A stretch of 64,000 nucleotides of DNA, taken from Corynebacterium lubricantis DSM 45231 (lineage in GTDB: Bacteria; Actinomycetota; Actinomycetes; Mycobacteriales; Mycobacteriaceae). A program made the translations under genes and the position numbers. Location of the stretch: contig NZ_KB902182.1 of the NCBI RefSeq assembly GCF_000379425.1, positions 62,001 through 126,000 of the forward strand, in the 5' to 3' direction. Under the pieces are notes generated by a model. It was not told where the DNA came from and did not search any database. It saw only the letters and a program-made list of their open reading frames with translations. Below are positions 18,121 through 28,343 of this stretch, piece after piece (position 1 is the stretch's first letter; every line of letters starts with the position of its first letter).

Positions 18121-20148
18121 ATGACTGGACGACTCGGAATCGATGATGTTAGGCCCCAAATTTCTGGGCGCACCCTTCCTGCCAAGGCAGCGGTCGGAGA
18201 GGTTGTTCCGATCTCCGCGCTGGTCTGGCGAGAAGGACACGATGCGATAGCCGCCACCGTCGAAATTGTCCCACCAGCGGGTGGTGAACCATTCTCCATT
18301 CACATGCAGCAGGAAGAGTTCCGCCCGGACAATGTGCATGCAGTTTTCGTGCCCGATACCGAGGGCACGTGGCGCTTCCGCATCGACGCTTGGTCGGACC
18401 CCTTGGCAACATGGCGCAATGCCGTGACCAAGAAGCTTGCAGCCGGCCAGAATGAACAAGAAATGGCCAACGACCTCCACCACGGCGCGGACCTATTCCT
18501 CGAGGCGGCCAAGGTGGCGCCGAAGCCGGATGACCAGGTGCTCAAGGATGTCGCCCACTCTCTGGAGGACGAATACCTCTCGCTGCCTGAGCGCATCGAG
18601 CCAGGCCTGACCGAAGAGGTCTTGGACATCCTGGCAGACTACCCGCTGCGTGAACTAGTCACTCGAGGCCCGGTCTGCGAAATCCTCGTCGAGCGCCGCG
18701 GCGCCTTAGTCAATTCCTGGTACGAACTCTTCCCACGCTCCACCGGCGGATGGGACGATGCAGGCAACCCTGTGCACGGTACGTTTAAGACAACCGCTGA
18801 CGCGCTCGAGCGCGTGGCGAAGATGGGCTTCGACACCGTCTACTTCCCTCCCATTCACCCGATTGGCGAGATCAACCGCAAGGGCAAGAACAACACGCTG
18901 ACCACTGTGGAAGGCGACGTGGGCTCCCCGTGGGCGATTGGTTCCTCAGCTGGTGGACACGATGCGCTTCACCCTGATTTGGGCACCGAGGAAGATTTTT
19001 CCGCTCTTGTTGCCCGCGCCGAAGAACTCGGTCTCGAGATTGCACTGGACTTTGCGTTGCAGGCCGCGCCCGATCACCCGTGGGCGCAAAACCACCGCGA
19101 ATTCTTCACCGAGCTCTCGGATGGCACGATCGCGTACGCGGAAAATCCACCGAAGAAATACCAGGACATCTACCCGATCAACTTCGACAATGATCCGAAG
19201 GGCATTTACGAAGAGGTCTACCGGGTGGTCATGCACTGGGTGGACTTGGGCATTAAGACCTTCCGCGTGGACAACCCCCACACCAAGCCAGTGAACTTCT
19301 GGGAGTGGCTGATTACTCGCGTCCGAGAGACTCATCCCGAAGTCATCTTCTTGGCTGAGGCGTTTACCCGCCCCGCGCGCATGTTCGGCCTGTCCAAGAT
19401 TGGCTTTAGCCAGTCGTATACCTATTTCACCTGGAAGACCTCGAAGGCTGAGCTGACGGAATTCGCCGACCTGATCATCGAACGCGCCGATGTCTCCCGC
19501 CCGAACCTCTTCGTGAACACCCCGGATATCCTGCACGAATCTCTGCAGTACGGTGGCCGTGCCATGTTTGCTATCCGCGCGACGCTCGCGGCAACCATGA
19601 GCCCGCTGTGGGGTGTCTACTCCGGCTACGAGCTCTACGAGCACGAGGCGGTCAAGGAAGGCAGCGAGGAATACCTCGATTCCGAGAAATACCAATTGCG
19701 TCCACGCGACTTCGCCGGGGCATTGGCTCGTCGTGAATCGTTGGAGCCCTACATCACCACCTTGAACCAGATCCGCCGGGACCAGCCCGCACTGCAGCAG
19801 CTGCGTAACTTGCGGTTCCACGAGGTCGACAACGACAACCTGCTCGCCTACTCCAAGGTGGACTCGCTGACCGGCAATTGTGTGCTCGTCGTAGTTAACC
19901 TGGATTCTTTCGGCGCCCAGGAAGGAACAGTGCATCTGAACTTGGCCGAACTGGGACTGAGCCAGGGCGATAGCTTCCGCGTCGACGATCTGGTCAGCGG
20001 TGCGAACTACATTTGGGGCGAGCATAACTTTGTGCGCTTGGAACCGTTGAACAATGTGGCGCACATCTTCGTTTTGCCCGACGTTGCCCCTGAAAAGCGT
20101 GAGCAGATGGCGTGGCGCCAAATTGGCGAACACGACTACCGGCCGTAA
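18121..20148 (+). CDS. glgE: Alpha-1,4-glucan:maltose-1-phosphate maltosyltransferase GlgE
   Basis: 675-residue GH13 subfamily 3 enzyme that extends alpha-1,4-glucans with maltose from maltose-1-phosphate. The N-terminal ~100-residue beta domain (GRLGIDDVRPQISGRTLPAK...) and the inserted helical segment before the barrel are family features. The nucleophile is Asp384 in FRVDNPH and the acid/base is Glu413 in FLAEAF; VNTPDILHE is the third conserved site. The start is the ATG at 18121 with GAGG at the right distance; the frame is open upstream but lacks homology. Downstream glgB supplies branches, so the pair builds branched glucan. Confidence 0.95.
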   Translation: MTGRLGIDDVRPQISGRTLPAKAAVGEVVPISALVWREGHDAIAATVEIVPPAGGEPFSIHMQQEEFRPDNVHAVFVPDTEGTWRFRIDAWSDPLATWRNAVTKKLAAGQNEQEMANDLHHGADLFLEAAKVAPKPDDQVLKDVAHSLEDEYLSLPERIEPGLTEEVLDILADYPLRELVTRGPVCEILVERRGALVNSWYELFPRSTGGWDDAGNPVHGTFKTTADALERVAKMGFDTVYFPPIHPIGEINRKGKNNTLTTVEGDVGSPWAIGSSAGGHDALHPDLGTEEDFSALVARAEELGLEIALDFALQAAPDHPWAQNHREFFTELSDGTIAYAENPPKKYQDIYPINFDNDPKGIYEEVYRVVMHWVDLGIKTFRVDNPHTKPVNFWEWLITRVRETHPEVIFLAEAFTRPARMFGLSKIGFSQSYTYFTWKTSKAELTEFADLIIERADVSRPNLFVNTPDILHESLQYGGRAMFAIRATLAATMSPLWGVYSGYELYEHEAVKEGSEEYLDSEKYQLRPRDFAGALARRESLEPYITTLNQIRRDQPALQQLRNLRFHEVDNDNLLAYSKVDSLTGNCVLVVVNLDSFGAQEGTVHLNLAELGLSQGDSFRVDDLVSGANYIWGEHNFVRLEPLNNVAHIFVLPDVAPEKREQMAWRQIGEHDYRP

Positions 20149-20217
20149 CCACCAGCCACTCAGTTACCCATGAATCACTTCGACGCGTATCTGCCCGGGA
20201 GGTGGCCCGGCTGCGGT

Positions 20218-20257
20218 ACCGTCATTAGTAACACCGTTAAACAACCGTTTTTACCGT
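20218..20257 (+). repeat. Four ACCGT direct repeats upstream of glgB
   Basis: ACCGT occurs at 20218-20222, 20233-20237, 20244-20248 and 20253-20257 in the 144-bp gap between glgE and glgB (spacings 15, 11 and 9). Just before it, CCGGG (20195-20199) and CCCGG (20206-20210) can form a short hairpin without a U tract. The words recall the pair upstream of glgE. Confidence 0.5.
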
Positions 20258-20292
20258 CCCGATACACCACTCAAGATTATTAAAGGAACATC

Positions 20293-22500
20293 ATGACTGA
20301 AGGCCAAAACAGCATCGACCCTGTGCTGCTTATCCCGTCCGGCGATCGCGCACGCCTTCTCGAGTGCAGTCACCACGCTCCCCATGATTTCTATGGTTGG
20401 CACTCCACGTCTCGCGGTTCCGTCATCCGTACGCGCATGTTGGGTGCAGAACGCGTTGAATTGATCATTCACGGTGATTCCCGCGAGATGCTGGACACCG
20501 GAGACGATATTTGGGTCATTGGGCTAGACGACGAGCTCACGCCGGATTACCGCTTCCGCGTGTTCTACCCCAACGCGGAACCACAGATTGTCGCAGATGC
20601 GTACCACTTCTTGCCAACGCTTTCTTCCTTCGACTTGCACCTGATCGCAGAAGGTCGCCACGAGCGTCTGTGGGAGGCCCTCGGCGCGAACATTCACACG
20701 TATGAAACCGCGATGGGCACCGTCACTGGTACCTCGTTTGCAGTGTGGGCTCCAAGCGCTAGGGGTGTTTCGGTTGTCGGTGATTTCTGTGCGTGGAATC
20801 CCAACCAGTACCAAATGCGCGTCCTTGGCTCGACGGGCATTTGGGAAATCTTCATTCCGAATGTCGGGGCTGGTACCACCTACAAGTTCGCTATCCAGAC
20901 CGCTGAAGGCCACCGCCGCGACAAGGCCGACCCGATGGCCAAGGGCACCCTGGCGCCACCTGAGACCGTCTCCAAGGTTGTCGATACCGGCACCTACGAG
21001 TGGGAAGATTCAGAGTGGATGAAGGCTCGCCCTGAGATCGACCAGGTCAACAGCCCAATGAGCGTCTACGAGGTGCACCTTGGCTCCTGGCGCTTGGGCG
21101 ATGGTTACCGTGAACTGGCCGACAAGTTGGTCGAGTACGTCTCCGAGCAGGGCTTTACGCACGTTGAGTTCCTCCCTGTGGCTGAGCACCCCTTCGGAGG
21201 TTCCTGGGGTTACCAGGTCTCCGGCTACTACGCTCCTACTGCACGGTGGGGTTCCGCCGACGAACTGCGTCTGCTGATTGATCGCCTGCACCAGTCAGGC
21301 ATTGGCGTCATCGTCGACTGGGTTCCAGCTCACTTCCCGAAGGACGATTGGGCACTTGCCCGCTTCGACGGCACTGCGCTCTATGAGCACCCGGACTGGC
21401 GCCGTGGCGAGCAGAAGGAATGGGGCACCTACGTCTTCAACTTCGGCCGCAACGAGGTGCGCAACTTCCTCGTGGCCAATGCGCTCTACTGGCTCGAGGA
21501 GTTCCACGTCGACGGCCTGCGCGTCGATGCTGTGGCCTCCATGCTCTACCTGGATTACTCCCGCGAATCCGGTGAGTGGTTGCCGAACCAATTCGGTGGC
21601 CGCGAAAACCTCGACGCGGTGCAGTTCCTCCAGGAGATGAACGCAACGGTGCACCGTGAGCACCCGGGAGTCCTCACCATCGCCGAAGAGTCAACCGCAT
21701 GGCCTGGCGTGACTGCCAACACCGAGGACAATGGTCTGGGCTTCTCCTTGAAGTGGAACATGGGCTGGATGAATGACACCTTGGAGTACTTCAAGCTGGA
21801 TCCAGTACACCGCTCCTACCACCACAACGAGATCACCTTCTCCATGGTGTACGCGTTTTCTGAGAAGTATGTCCTGCCGTTTAGCCACGACGAGGTTGTC
21901 CACGGCAAGGGTTCGCTGTGGGGTCGCATGCCTGGCGACGATTGGAACAAGGCCGCTGGTCTGCGCACACTTTACGGCTACATGTTCTCGCACCCCGGCA
22001 AGCAGCTGATGTTCATGGGCCAGGAGTTCGGTCAGACCTCGGAGTGGGATGAGGCTCATTCCACCGGTTGGTCGGACCTGGAAGGCTGGGGTTCTGAATT
22101 CCACCTCGGTATTCAGCGCGCGGTGCGCGACCTCAACGCGGTATACAAGTCCCAGCCTGCCCTGTACTCGCAGGACAACACTCCGATGGGCTTCCAGTGG
22201 ATCAAGGGCGATGACTCGGCCAACAACATGTTGTCCTATGTTCGTTGGGGCACCGACAACACCCCGATCCTTGTGGTCGTGAACCTCTCGGGTAGCACGC
22301 CGACGAACTACCGTCTTGGCCTGCCTCGCCGCGGTGCGTGGGAGCTGCTCATTAACACCGATGCGGCGATCTACGAAGGCTCGGGCACTCCGCTGGAGAC
22401 CACCGTGTACACCGAGCCAACTAGCTGGGATGGCCACGACCAATCAGTCGAATTGACCGTCCCTGCGGCGAGTGTGCAGTACTACATTCACCGCGGCTAG
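20293..22500 (+). CDS. glgB: 1,4-alpha-glucan branching enzyme GlgB
   Basis: 735-residue GH13 subfamily 9 branching enzyme that cuts an alpha-1,4 chain and rejoins it through an alpha-1,6 bond. It has the actinobacterial N-terminal extension, a CBM48 beta domain (TSFAVWAPSARGVSVVGDF near 140), the barrel with catalytic Asp412 (GLRVDAVASML) and Glu465 (TIAEEST), and FSHDEVVHGKGS, whose aspartate stabilises the transition state. AAGGA five nt upstream of the ATG sets the start. It follows glgE by 144 bp and converges on the thioredoxin-like gene with a 15-bp gap. Confidence 0.96.
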   Translation: MTEGQNSIDPVLLIPSGDRARLLECSHHAPHDFYGWHSTSRGSVIRTRMLGAERVELIIHGDSREMLDTGDDIWVIGLDDELTPDYRFRVFYPNAEPQIVADAYHFLPTLSSFDLHLIAEGRHERLWEALGANIHTYETAMGTVTGTSFAVWAPSARGVSVVGDFCAWNPNQYQMRVLGSTGIWEIFIPNVGAGTTYKFAIQTAEGHRRDKADPMAKGTLAPPETVSKVVDTGTYEWEDSEWMKARPEIDQVNSPMSVYEVHLGSWRLGDGYRELADKLVEYVSEQGFTHVEFLPVAEHPFGGSWGYQVSGYYAPTARWGSADELRLLIDRLHQSGIGVIVDWVPAHFPKDDWALARFDGTALYEHPDWRRGEQKEWGTYVFNFGRNEVRNFLVANALYWLEEFHVDGLRVDAVASMLYLDYSRESGEWLPNQFGGRENLDAVQFLQEMNATVHREHPGVLTIAEESTAWPGVTANTEDNGLGFSLKWNMGWMNDTLEYFKLDPVHRSYHHNEITFSMVYAFSEKYVLPFSHDEVVHGKGSLWGRMPGDDWNKAAGLRTLYGYMFSHPGKQLMFMGQEFGQTSEWDEAHSTGWSDLEGWGSEFHLGIQRAVRDLNAVYKSQPALYSQDNTPMGFQWIKGDDSANNMLSYVRWGTDNTPILVVVNLSGSTPTNYRLGLPRRGAWELLINTDAAIYEGSGTPLETTVYTEPTSWDGHDQSVELTVPAASVQYYIHRG

Positions 22501-22515
22501 TGTCCGCGCTGAAAG

Positions 22516-23403
22516 CTAGAACAGGCTGCTAGCCAGGCGCGTCCTGGCTTGCGCCACGCGGGGATCCGCAGCGTCGAAGAGATTAAACAGCTCCAGCAGG
22601 CGCTGCTTCGCGGTTTCCTTGTCAGCACCGGCCGTCTGCTCCATGATTGTGAGCAGGCGGTCGAATGCTTTTTCCGGGGCTCCCGCGACAATCTCGGCGT
22701 CCGCGGCATCAAGTTGCTTCTCCACGTCGTCGGGATGCGCGGCCGCTTCCTCAATCGCGTCAGTCTCGCGGTTTTGCGGATCGAGCCGCTTAATCACGGC
22801 AACGGTTGCCTTCGCCTGCTTAATCTCCGCGTTGCCCGGATCCTCGGCGAGGATCTCGTCGTAAAGCTTTGTTGCCGCGTCGAAATCTCCGACGTTGAGC
22901 GCGGCCGTCGCGGCATCGAGGCGCGGATCCTCTGCCTCGGCTGGCTCCCCCTGCTGTGGCAAGCCCTCCAGCTGGGACCCAACCTGCTGCACGAAAGTGT
23001 TCACCCACTGAGTCAGCGCGTCGGCCGGCTGACCACCTTCGAAAGACGTCACAGGACGACCCGCGGCGATAGCCAAGACGGTAGGGATGCCGCGCACGCC
23101 GAGGGCCTGAGCGATCTGCGGGGTGGAATCAGCATCGACGTAGCCGACGACGAACGCATTGTTGTTGTTCTTAGCTAATTGCTGAAAGGTCGCCTTGAGG
23201 CTTTCGGAGTCCTCCGAACGCGCGGATCCGACCTGGACAATCACGGGGATCTGCGTGGAGCGCTGCAGCACCTGGGATTCGAGGTTCTCCTCGGTTACGG
23301 TAAAGAAAGCCTCGACCTGCGAGCTATTCATCTTCTCGCGAGCCTCAGTCTGTGCTTGCAAGCGGCCGAGGTCTACGGCACCGGCGGAATAAGGGTTTGT
23401 CAT
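22516..23403 (-). CDS. CnoX/YbbN-like thioredoxin-TPR protein without CxxC
   Basis: 295-residue protein: a thioredoxin fold (about 35-145) followed by TPR-like helices (about 155-290), as in CnoX/YbbN chaperedoxins that hold unfolded proteins and hand them to GroEL or DnaK. The thioredoxin active site CxxC is absent: the corresponding segment reads QVGSARSEDS, and the protein has no cysteine there, so it cannot be a dithiol oxidoreductase. The cis-proline strand GIPTVLAIAAG is kept. It is the last gene of the DUF2550-nucS operon and starts directly after the stop of the MTH1187-family gene. Confidence 0.82.
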   Translation of the reverse strand: MTNPYSAGAVDLGRLQAQTEAREKMNSSQVEAFFTVTEENLESQVLQRSTQIPVIVQVGSARSEDSESLKATFQQLAKNNNNAFVVGYVDADSTPQIAQALGVRGIPTVLAIAAGRPVTSFEGGQPADALTQWVNTFVQQVGSQLEGLPQQGEPAEAEDPRLDAATAALNVGDFDAATKLYDEILAEDPGNAEIKQAKATVAVIKRLDPQNRETDAIEEAAAHPDDVEKQLDAADAEIVAGAPEKAFDRLLTIMEQTAGADKETAKQRLLELFNLFDAADPRVAQARTRLASSLF

Positions 23404-23724
23404 TTAGTTCTCCTCGTTCGAGTTTGCGTCTAAGGCTTTATTGAGCGAATCCATCTTCTGATGCAGCTGGTCGGTGTAGCCTTCGCGAATATCCGCCTTG
23501 ATCACAAGGGAGACCCGCGGGGACACCGACGTCACCGCCTCGGTGGCTCGCTTAATCACGTCCATGACCTCGTCCCACTGACCTTCCACGAGGGTAAACA
23601 TCGCGTTTGTCTCGTGGGGTAAACCCGATTCATTAACCACCGCCACTGCACGCGCAACCGCGTCCGCCATTTCGGCGGAAGGGTTGCTGGTTACAGTCGG
23701 TGCAACTGAGAAAGCAACAATCAT
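23404..23724 (-). CDS. MTH1187/YkoF-type thiamine-binding family protein
   Basis: 106-residue alpha/beta protein of the MTH1187 (DUF77) family: the start MIVAFSVAPTVTSNPSAEMA, the central NAMFTLVEGQWDEVMDVIK segment and the beta strand RVSLVIKADIREGY match the fold. Members are dimers or tetramers and some bind thiamine or its pyrimidine part, but there is no thiamine gene here, so the ligand is uncertain. It sits fourth in the operon, with no spacing to the downstream thioredoxin-like gene. Confidence 0.75.
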   Translation of the reverse strand: MIVAFSVAPTVTSNPSAEMADAVARAVAVVNESGLPHETNAMFTLVEGQWDEVMDVIKRATEAVTSVSPRVSLVIKADIREGYTDQLHQKMDSLNKALDANSNEEN

Positions 23725-23748
23725 GCCCTCTAGTCTAACTAGATTTGC

Positions 23749-24069
23749 TTATCGACGATCCCAGCAGTGCCGGTGCCAATGTCTGCGGTCATCGCCACGT
23801 CCGCCCGTGTCGCGCGGCCACGCGACGATGTGGGCGACTCCCGGTGGTATGTTCTGATTGCACCCCGGACAGACGTAGAACTTCGTCGCCCGCGGCGACC
23901 CCATGTGGCGCATGAGGTAGATCTCCCCATGGGTCCACTCGGGTCCTTCTACTTCCTGGGTGCCCAGATATGTCGCACCATCGCGGGGTAACTCCCGGGG
24001 AGGTGGCGGGCTTGCGCGCCTGCCCCGTCCGGAGTTGCCTGCCTGCGAGCGTCGATTCCGCCTTGGCAT
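23749..24069 (-). CDS. Small Zn-finger-like protein abutting nucS
   Basis: 106-residue basic protein of unknown function conserved in actinobacteria and sometimes labelled 'ATP/GTP-binding', for which I see no P-loop. The N-terminal ~30 residues are Arg/Gly/Pro-rich. A metal-binding pattern follows: Cys67 and Cys70 (CPGC), His80, then His99 and Cys102 in HWHRHC, spaced like a treble-clef or HNH-type finger. The ATG directly follows the nucS stop (no gap), so the two are co-translated. This context hints at a nucleic-acid role, but that is inference. It is distinct from the neighbouring MTH1187 gene. Confidence 0.8.
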   Translation of the reverse strand: MPRRNRRSQAGNSGRGRRASPPPPRELPRDGATYLGTQEVEGPEWTHGEIYLMRHMGSPRATKFYVCPGCNQNIPPGVAHIVAWPRDTGGRGDDRRHWHRHCWDRR

Positions 24070-24762
24070 CTAGAACAACCTAAGCTCGTTCGATTCAATG
24101 CCACGCAACTCGTCGTAGTCCAGCACAACACAACGAATACCACGGTCTTCGGCCAAGGTTCGCGCTTGTGGCTTAATCTCTTGCGCAGCAAACACCCCCA
24201 CGACTGGCTTGAGCAATTCATCGCGGTTGAGCAGTTCAAGATAGCGCGTCAGCTGTTCGACGCCGTCAATTCCTCCGCGACGCTTGACCTCGACGGCGAC
24301 GGAGACGCCATCGGGTGTTTTAGCGAGGAGATCCACCGGACCGATCGGAGTTGGGTATTCGCGGCGCACGAGAGAATAATCTTCTCCCAAGGTTGTAATG
24401 TGCTCCGCTAAGAGCTCCTGGAGGTGGCTTTCGACGCCGTCTTTCACCAGACCCGGGTCTTCCCCCAGGTGGAAAGATTTTTCGTCGTGAAGCTGCTCGA
24501 TAGTGATGCGGAGCTGTTCGCCCTTCGGGTTTTCTACAACCCAGAGGAGCTCGCCTGTGTCATCGCCGTCGATATCCACAATGGATTCCTCGACCAGCGA
24601 ACACGGAGGTGTCATCCAATTTAGGGGCTTGTAGGCGCGATCATCAGCATGGACGGAAACGGAACCGTCAGCTTTTACCATGATCAGCCTGTCCGCCATC
24701 GGAAGATGGGCGTCGAGGCGGCCTACATAGTCAACAGAGCAACGAGCAATGACAAGACGCAT
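24070..24762 (-). CDS. nucS: Mismatch endonuclease NucS (EndoMS)
   Basis: 230-residue endonuclease that performs mismatch repair in actinobacteria, which lack MutS and MutL. The C-terminal PD-(D/E)xK-type nuclease site is visible: Asp144 in GPVDLL, then Glu158 and Lys160 in [10 protein letters not shown]. The N-terminal DNA-binding beta domain begins [20 protein letters not shown], which fixes the start; twelve extra upstream codons are open but not homologous. The last residues ELRLF match the sliding-clamp-binding tail known for NucS. It lies 10 bp downstream of the DUF2550 gene and abuts the small Zn-finger-like gene. Confidence 0.95.
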   Translation of the reverse strand: MRLVIARCSVDYVGRLDAHLPMADRLIMVKADGSVSVHADDRAYKPLNWMTPPCSLVEESIVDIDGDDTGELLWVVENPKGEQLRITIEQLHDEKSFHLGEDPGLVKDGVESHLQELLAEHITTLGEDYSLVRREYPTPIGPVDLLAKTPDGVSVAVEVKRRGGIDGVEQLTRYLELLNRDELLKPVVGVFAAQEIKPQARTLAEDRGIRCVVLDYDELRGIESNELRLF

Positions 24763-24772
24763 GCCTACTAGA

Positions 24773-25237
24773 TTAGCCTTGCTCGCGCTGACGCCCAATC
24801 CGCTGGGTCAACGACTTGTAATCCGTCTTTTCTTGGCGAGGATCCGGCGCAGATTCAATCCACGAAATGAGCGCCATGATGATGTGGCGGGTGGCCGCGA
24901 TCTCGTAGGTAGCCGAATCAGACTTCACGGTCAGGATTCGCACTGCCGTGGGCATAAACTCGCGCTCGGAGGTACCCAGCTCGCGATGGCCTTCGACGCT
25001 GAGATAGGTGCGGTCCAGGATTATATCCGCCCGAGGAATAAGTGAGCGCAGCTTGTAATAGCTGAGGGTGTCTCCGCTGTATTGGATTTTTCCGTGGCGC
25101 CATCCATGGTTACCGCTGGCGGGAAGCACCCGCAGCAACACCGTTGATCCGCGCGAGCGAAGAGCGAAGAAGCGCAGGGCACCCAACGCCATGCAGATGA
25201 CTGCGAGTGCAATAAACACCCAGCCTAATAACTCCAT
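24773..25237 (-). CDS. DUF2550 family membrane-anchored protein
   Basis: 154 residues. One N-terminal membrane segment (about 4-25, [20 protein letters not shown]) is followed by a cytoplasmic domain of ~125 residues with repeated beta-strand character, typical of DUF2550. The family lies next to atpC in mycobacteria and corynebacteria; its function is unknown. The ATG at 25237 is preferred, with GGGGAG five nt upstream; the frame is open eight codons further. It is the first gene of the DUF2550-nucS-Zn protein-MTH1187-thioredoxin operon. TAGTAT at 25274-25279 on the minus strand is a possible -10. Confidence 0.75.
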   Translation of the reverse strand: MELLGWVFIALAVICMALGALRFFALRSRGSTVLLRVLPASGNHGWRHGKIQYSGDTLSYYKLRSLIPRADIILDRTYLSVEGHRELGTSEREFMPTAVRILTVKSDSATYEIAATRHIIMALISWIESAPDPRQEKTDYKSLTQRIGRQREQG

Positions 25238-25273
25238 GGAAACTCCCCACGATTCTCTCAAATGCCTGCCCCA

Positions 25274-25279
25274 ATACTA
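25274..25279 (-). promoter_or_regulatory. Possible -10 of the nucS operon
   Basis: TAGTAT on the minus strand lies 36 nt upstream of the DUF2550 ATG, within the 251-bp gap after the atp terminator. The -35 is weak. Nothing else coding is seen in 25280-25395. Confidence 0.35.
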
Positions 25280-25395
25280 GTCCTGGCAACTTCGAAAACC
25301 TATCCGCCTTCTGGTTGATGAGCCAAGCAAGGGAGCAAAAGAAAAAGCAATTGTCTCAATTTTACAACGACCGGCAAATCAAGTGGTAAATAGCG

Positions 25396-25452
25396 AATAA
25401 AAAGACCGGCGTTCTCGATCACAGTGATGTGAACGAAAACGCCGGACTTTTT
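25396..25452 (-). terminator. Rho-independent terminator of the atp operon
   Basis: CCGGCGTT (25406-25413) pairs with AACGCCGG (25438-25445), with further partial pairing inside (GATCAC/GTGA). On the minus strand the stem is followed by CTTTTTATT. It lies about 40 bp beyond the atpC stop. An A/T run on the other side (25446-25452) could make it bidirectional. Confidence 0.85.
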
Positions 25453-25488
25453 ACAATTCCCGAGAAGGAAGAAGGCTTACTGCCCTAT

Positions 25489-25857
25489 TTAGTTCTGGTT
25501 CCGTCGCACGGCGGCAAGAGCTGCCTCAGCACGCGACTTAGTCAGATCGTCCTCGCTGGAAAGCTCGGACTCTGAAGCGGCTACGTCAACTTCGTTAGCG
25601 AAGATCGCGAAGTCCGCCAAAACCGTCACCTTGTCAGCTGTCACGGAGAGGAAGCCACCCTGGACAGCGGCAACAATCTTGTCGCCATCCACAGGAGTGA
25701 TGGTCACGACGCCGTTCTCGGCGAGTTGGCCCAAGAGAGGCTCGTGACCAGGCAGCACGCCGATCTCACCCTCAGTGGTCTGTGCGGTAACGATGCTGGC
25801 CTGACCAGACCAGAGCATGCGATCCACAGAAACCAATTGGACGGTGATGTCAGCCAT
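25489..25857 (-). CDS. atpC: ATP synthase epsilon subunit
   Basis: 122-residue epsilon subunit of F1, part of the central stalk and an inhibitor of ATP hydrolysis. It has the beta-sandwich domain ([48 protein letters not shown]) and a short C-terminal helix with [16 protein letters not shown]. It lies 9 bp downstream of atpD and is the last gene of the operon, before a strong terminator. Confidence 0.96.
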   Translation of the reverse strand: MADITVQLVSVDRMLWSGQASIVTAQTTEGEIGVLPGHEPLLGQLAENGVVTITPVDGDKIVAAVQGGFLSVTADKVTVLADFAIFANEVDVAASESELSSEDDLTKSRAEAALAAVRRNQN

Positions 25858-25866
25858 GGTGCTCTC

Positions 25867-27321
<1,455 letters not shown>

Positions 27322-28296
27322 TTAGTCACTTTCTCCATCGTCGGACAACGCGCCTGCGCCGCCGATAATCTCGGTGATTTCCTGGGTGATTTGTGCCTGG
27401 CGGGCCTGGTTAGCTTCACGAGACAGGCCCTTGACCAGCTCGTTAGCGTTATCCGTTGCCGCCTTCATGGCTGTGCGTCGAGATGCAGACTCACTTGCGG
27501 ATGCTTCCAGGAAAATGGAGTAGAGCGAACGAGAGACATACGTTGGCAAAAGATTTGACAACAAAGTCTCGGAGTCAGGCTCGAAATCCATTTCTGGGTG
27601 CACGTCGCCAGAGATTTCCTGCAACGATTCCTGTTCCAATTCGATAGATTCAATCACAGGTTCAATTGGCAGCAACTGCTGCACAACTGGCTCCTGGCTC
27701 AACATCGAAATGAACTTGGTGTAGACGACGTGCACCTGGTCGAAACCACGTACTGGAACGCCTTCTTCACCCGAAAGGCCATCACGCCACTTGGCTTCAC
27801 CATTGGAGCTAGCAAGGAATCCGTCGATCATGTGACGGCGCACATCGTGCGTGCCCTCCCATGTTGGATCCTGGGACCAATCGGTCCAAGCACCTGCGAT
27901 GTCCTGGCTGCGGAACTGGTAGTGTCCCACACCCTTGCCACCGGTGATGTACCGCACAACCTCATAGCCGCTGTTCTCGAGAAGCTTCTCGAGCTCGCCA
28001 GCCTTCTTGAGCACGTTGTGGTTGTAACCGCCGGCCATGCCGCGGTCAGAGGTCACGACGAGAACCGCAGCGACCTTTCCATCCTCACGCTCGCGGAGCA
28101 TGGGGTGGTCCAGGGAGCTAGCAGCAGCAATGCGCTCCATGACGGCTTGCAGCTCGTTTGCGTACGGCAGTGCCGCCGAAACGCGCTGCTGGGCCTTGGT
28201 GATGCGCGAGGTCGCGATCAGCTCCTGGGCCTTTGTAATCTTCTTCGTTGAGTTGACGGACCGGATACGGTCACGTAATTCGCGAAGTGTTGCCAT
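27322..28296 (-). CDS. atpG: ATP synthase gamma subunit
   Basis: 324-residue gamma subunit, the rotating coiled-coil shaft. Both ends match: MATLRELRDRIRSVNSTKKI and the C-terminal helix ending in TQEITEIIGGAGAL. The middle carries VVTSDRGMAGGYNHNVLK. Corynebacterial gamma subunits carry an insertion that makes them longer than the E. coli protein, and this one fits. The gap to atpA is 47 bp. Confidence 0.97.
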   Translation of the reverse strand: MATLRELRDRIRSVNSTKKITKAQELIATSRITKAQQRVSAALPYANELQAVMERIAAASSLDHPMLREREDGKVAAVLVVTSDRGMAGGYNHNVLKKAGELEKLLENSGYEVVRYITGGKGVGHYQFRSQDIAGAWTDWSQDPTWEGTHDVRRHMIDGFLASSNGEAKWRDGLSGEEGVPVRGFDQVHVVYTKFISMLSQEPVVQQLLPIEPVIESIELEQESLQEISGDVHPEMDFEPDSETLLSNLLPTYVSRSLYSIFLEASASESASRRTAMKAATDNANELVKGLSREANQARQAQITQEITEIIGGAGALSDDGESD

Positions 28297-28343
28297 GGTT
28301 TACTCTCCTCCCTTCCTATTCGTAGACGGTGAGCAAATAATAA

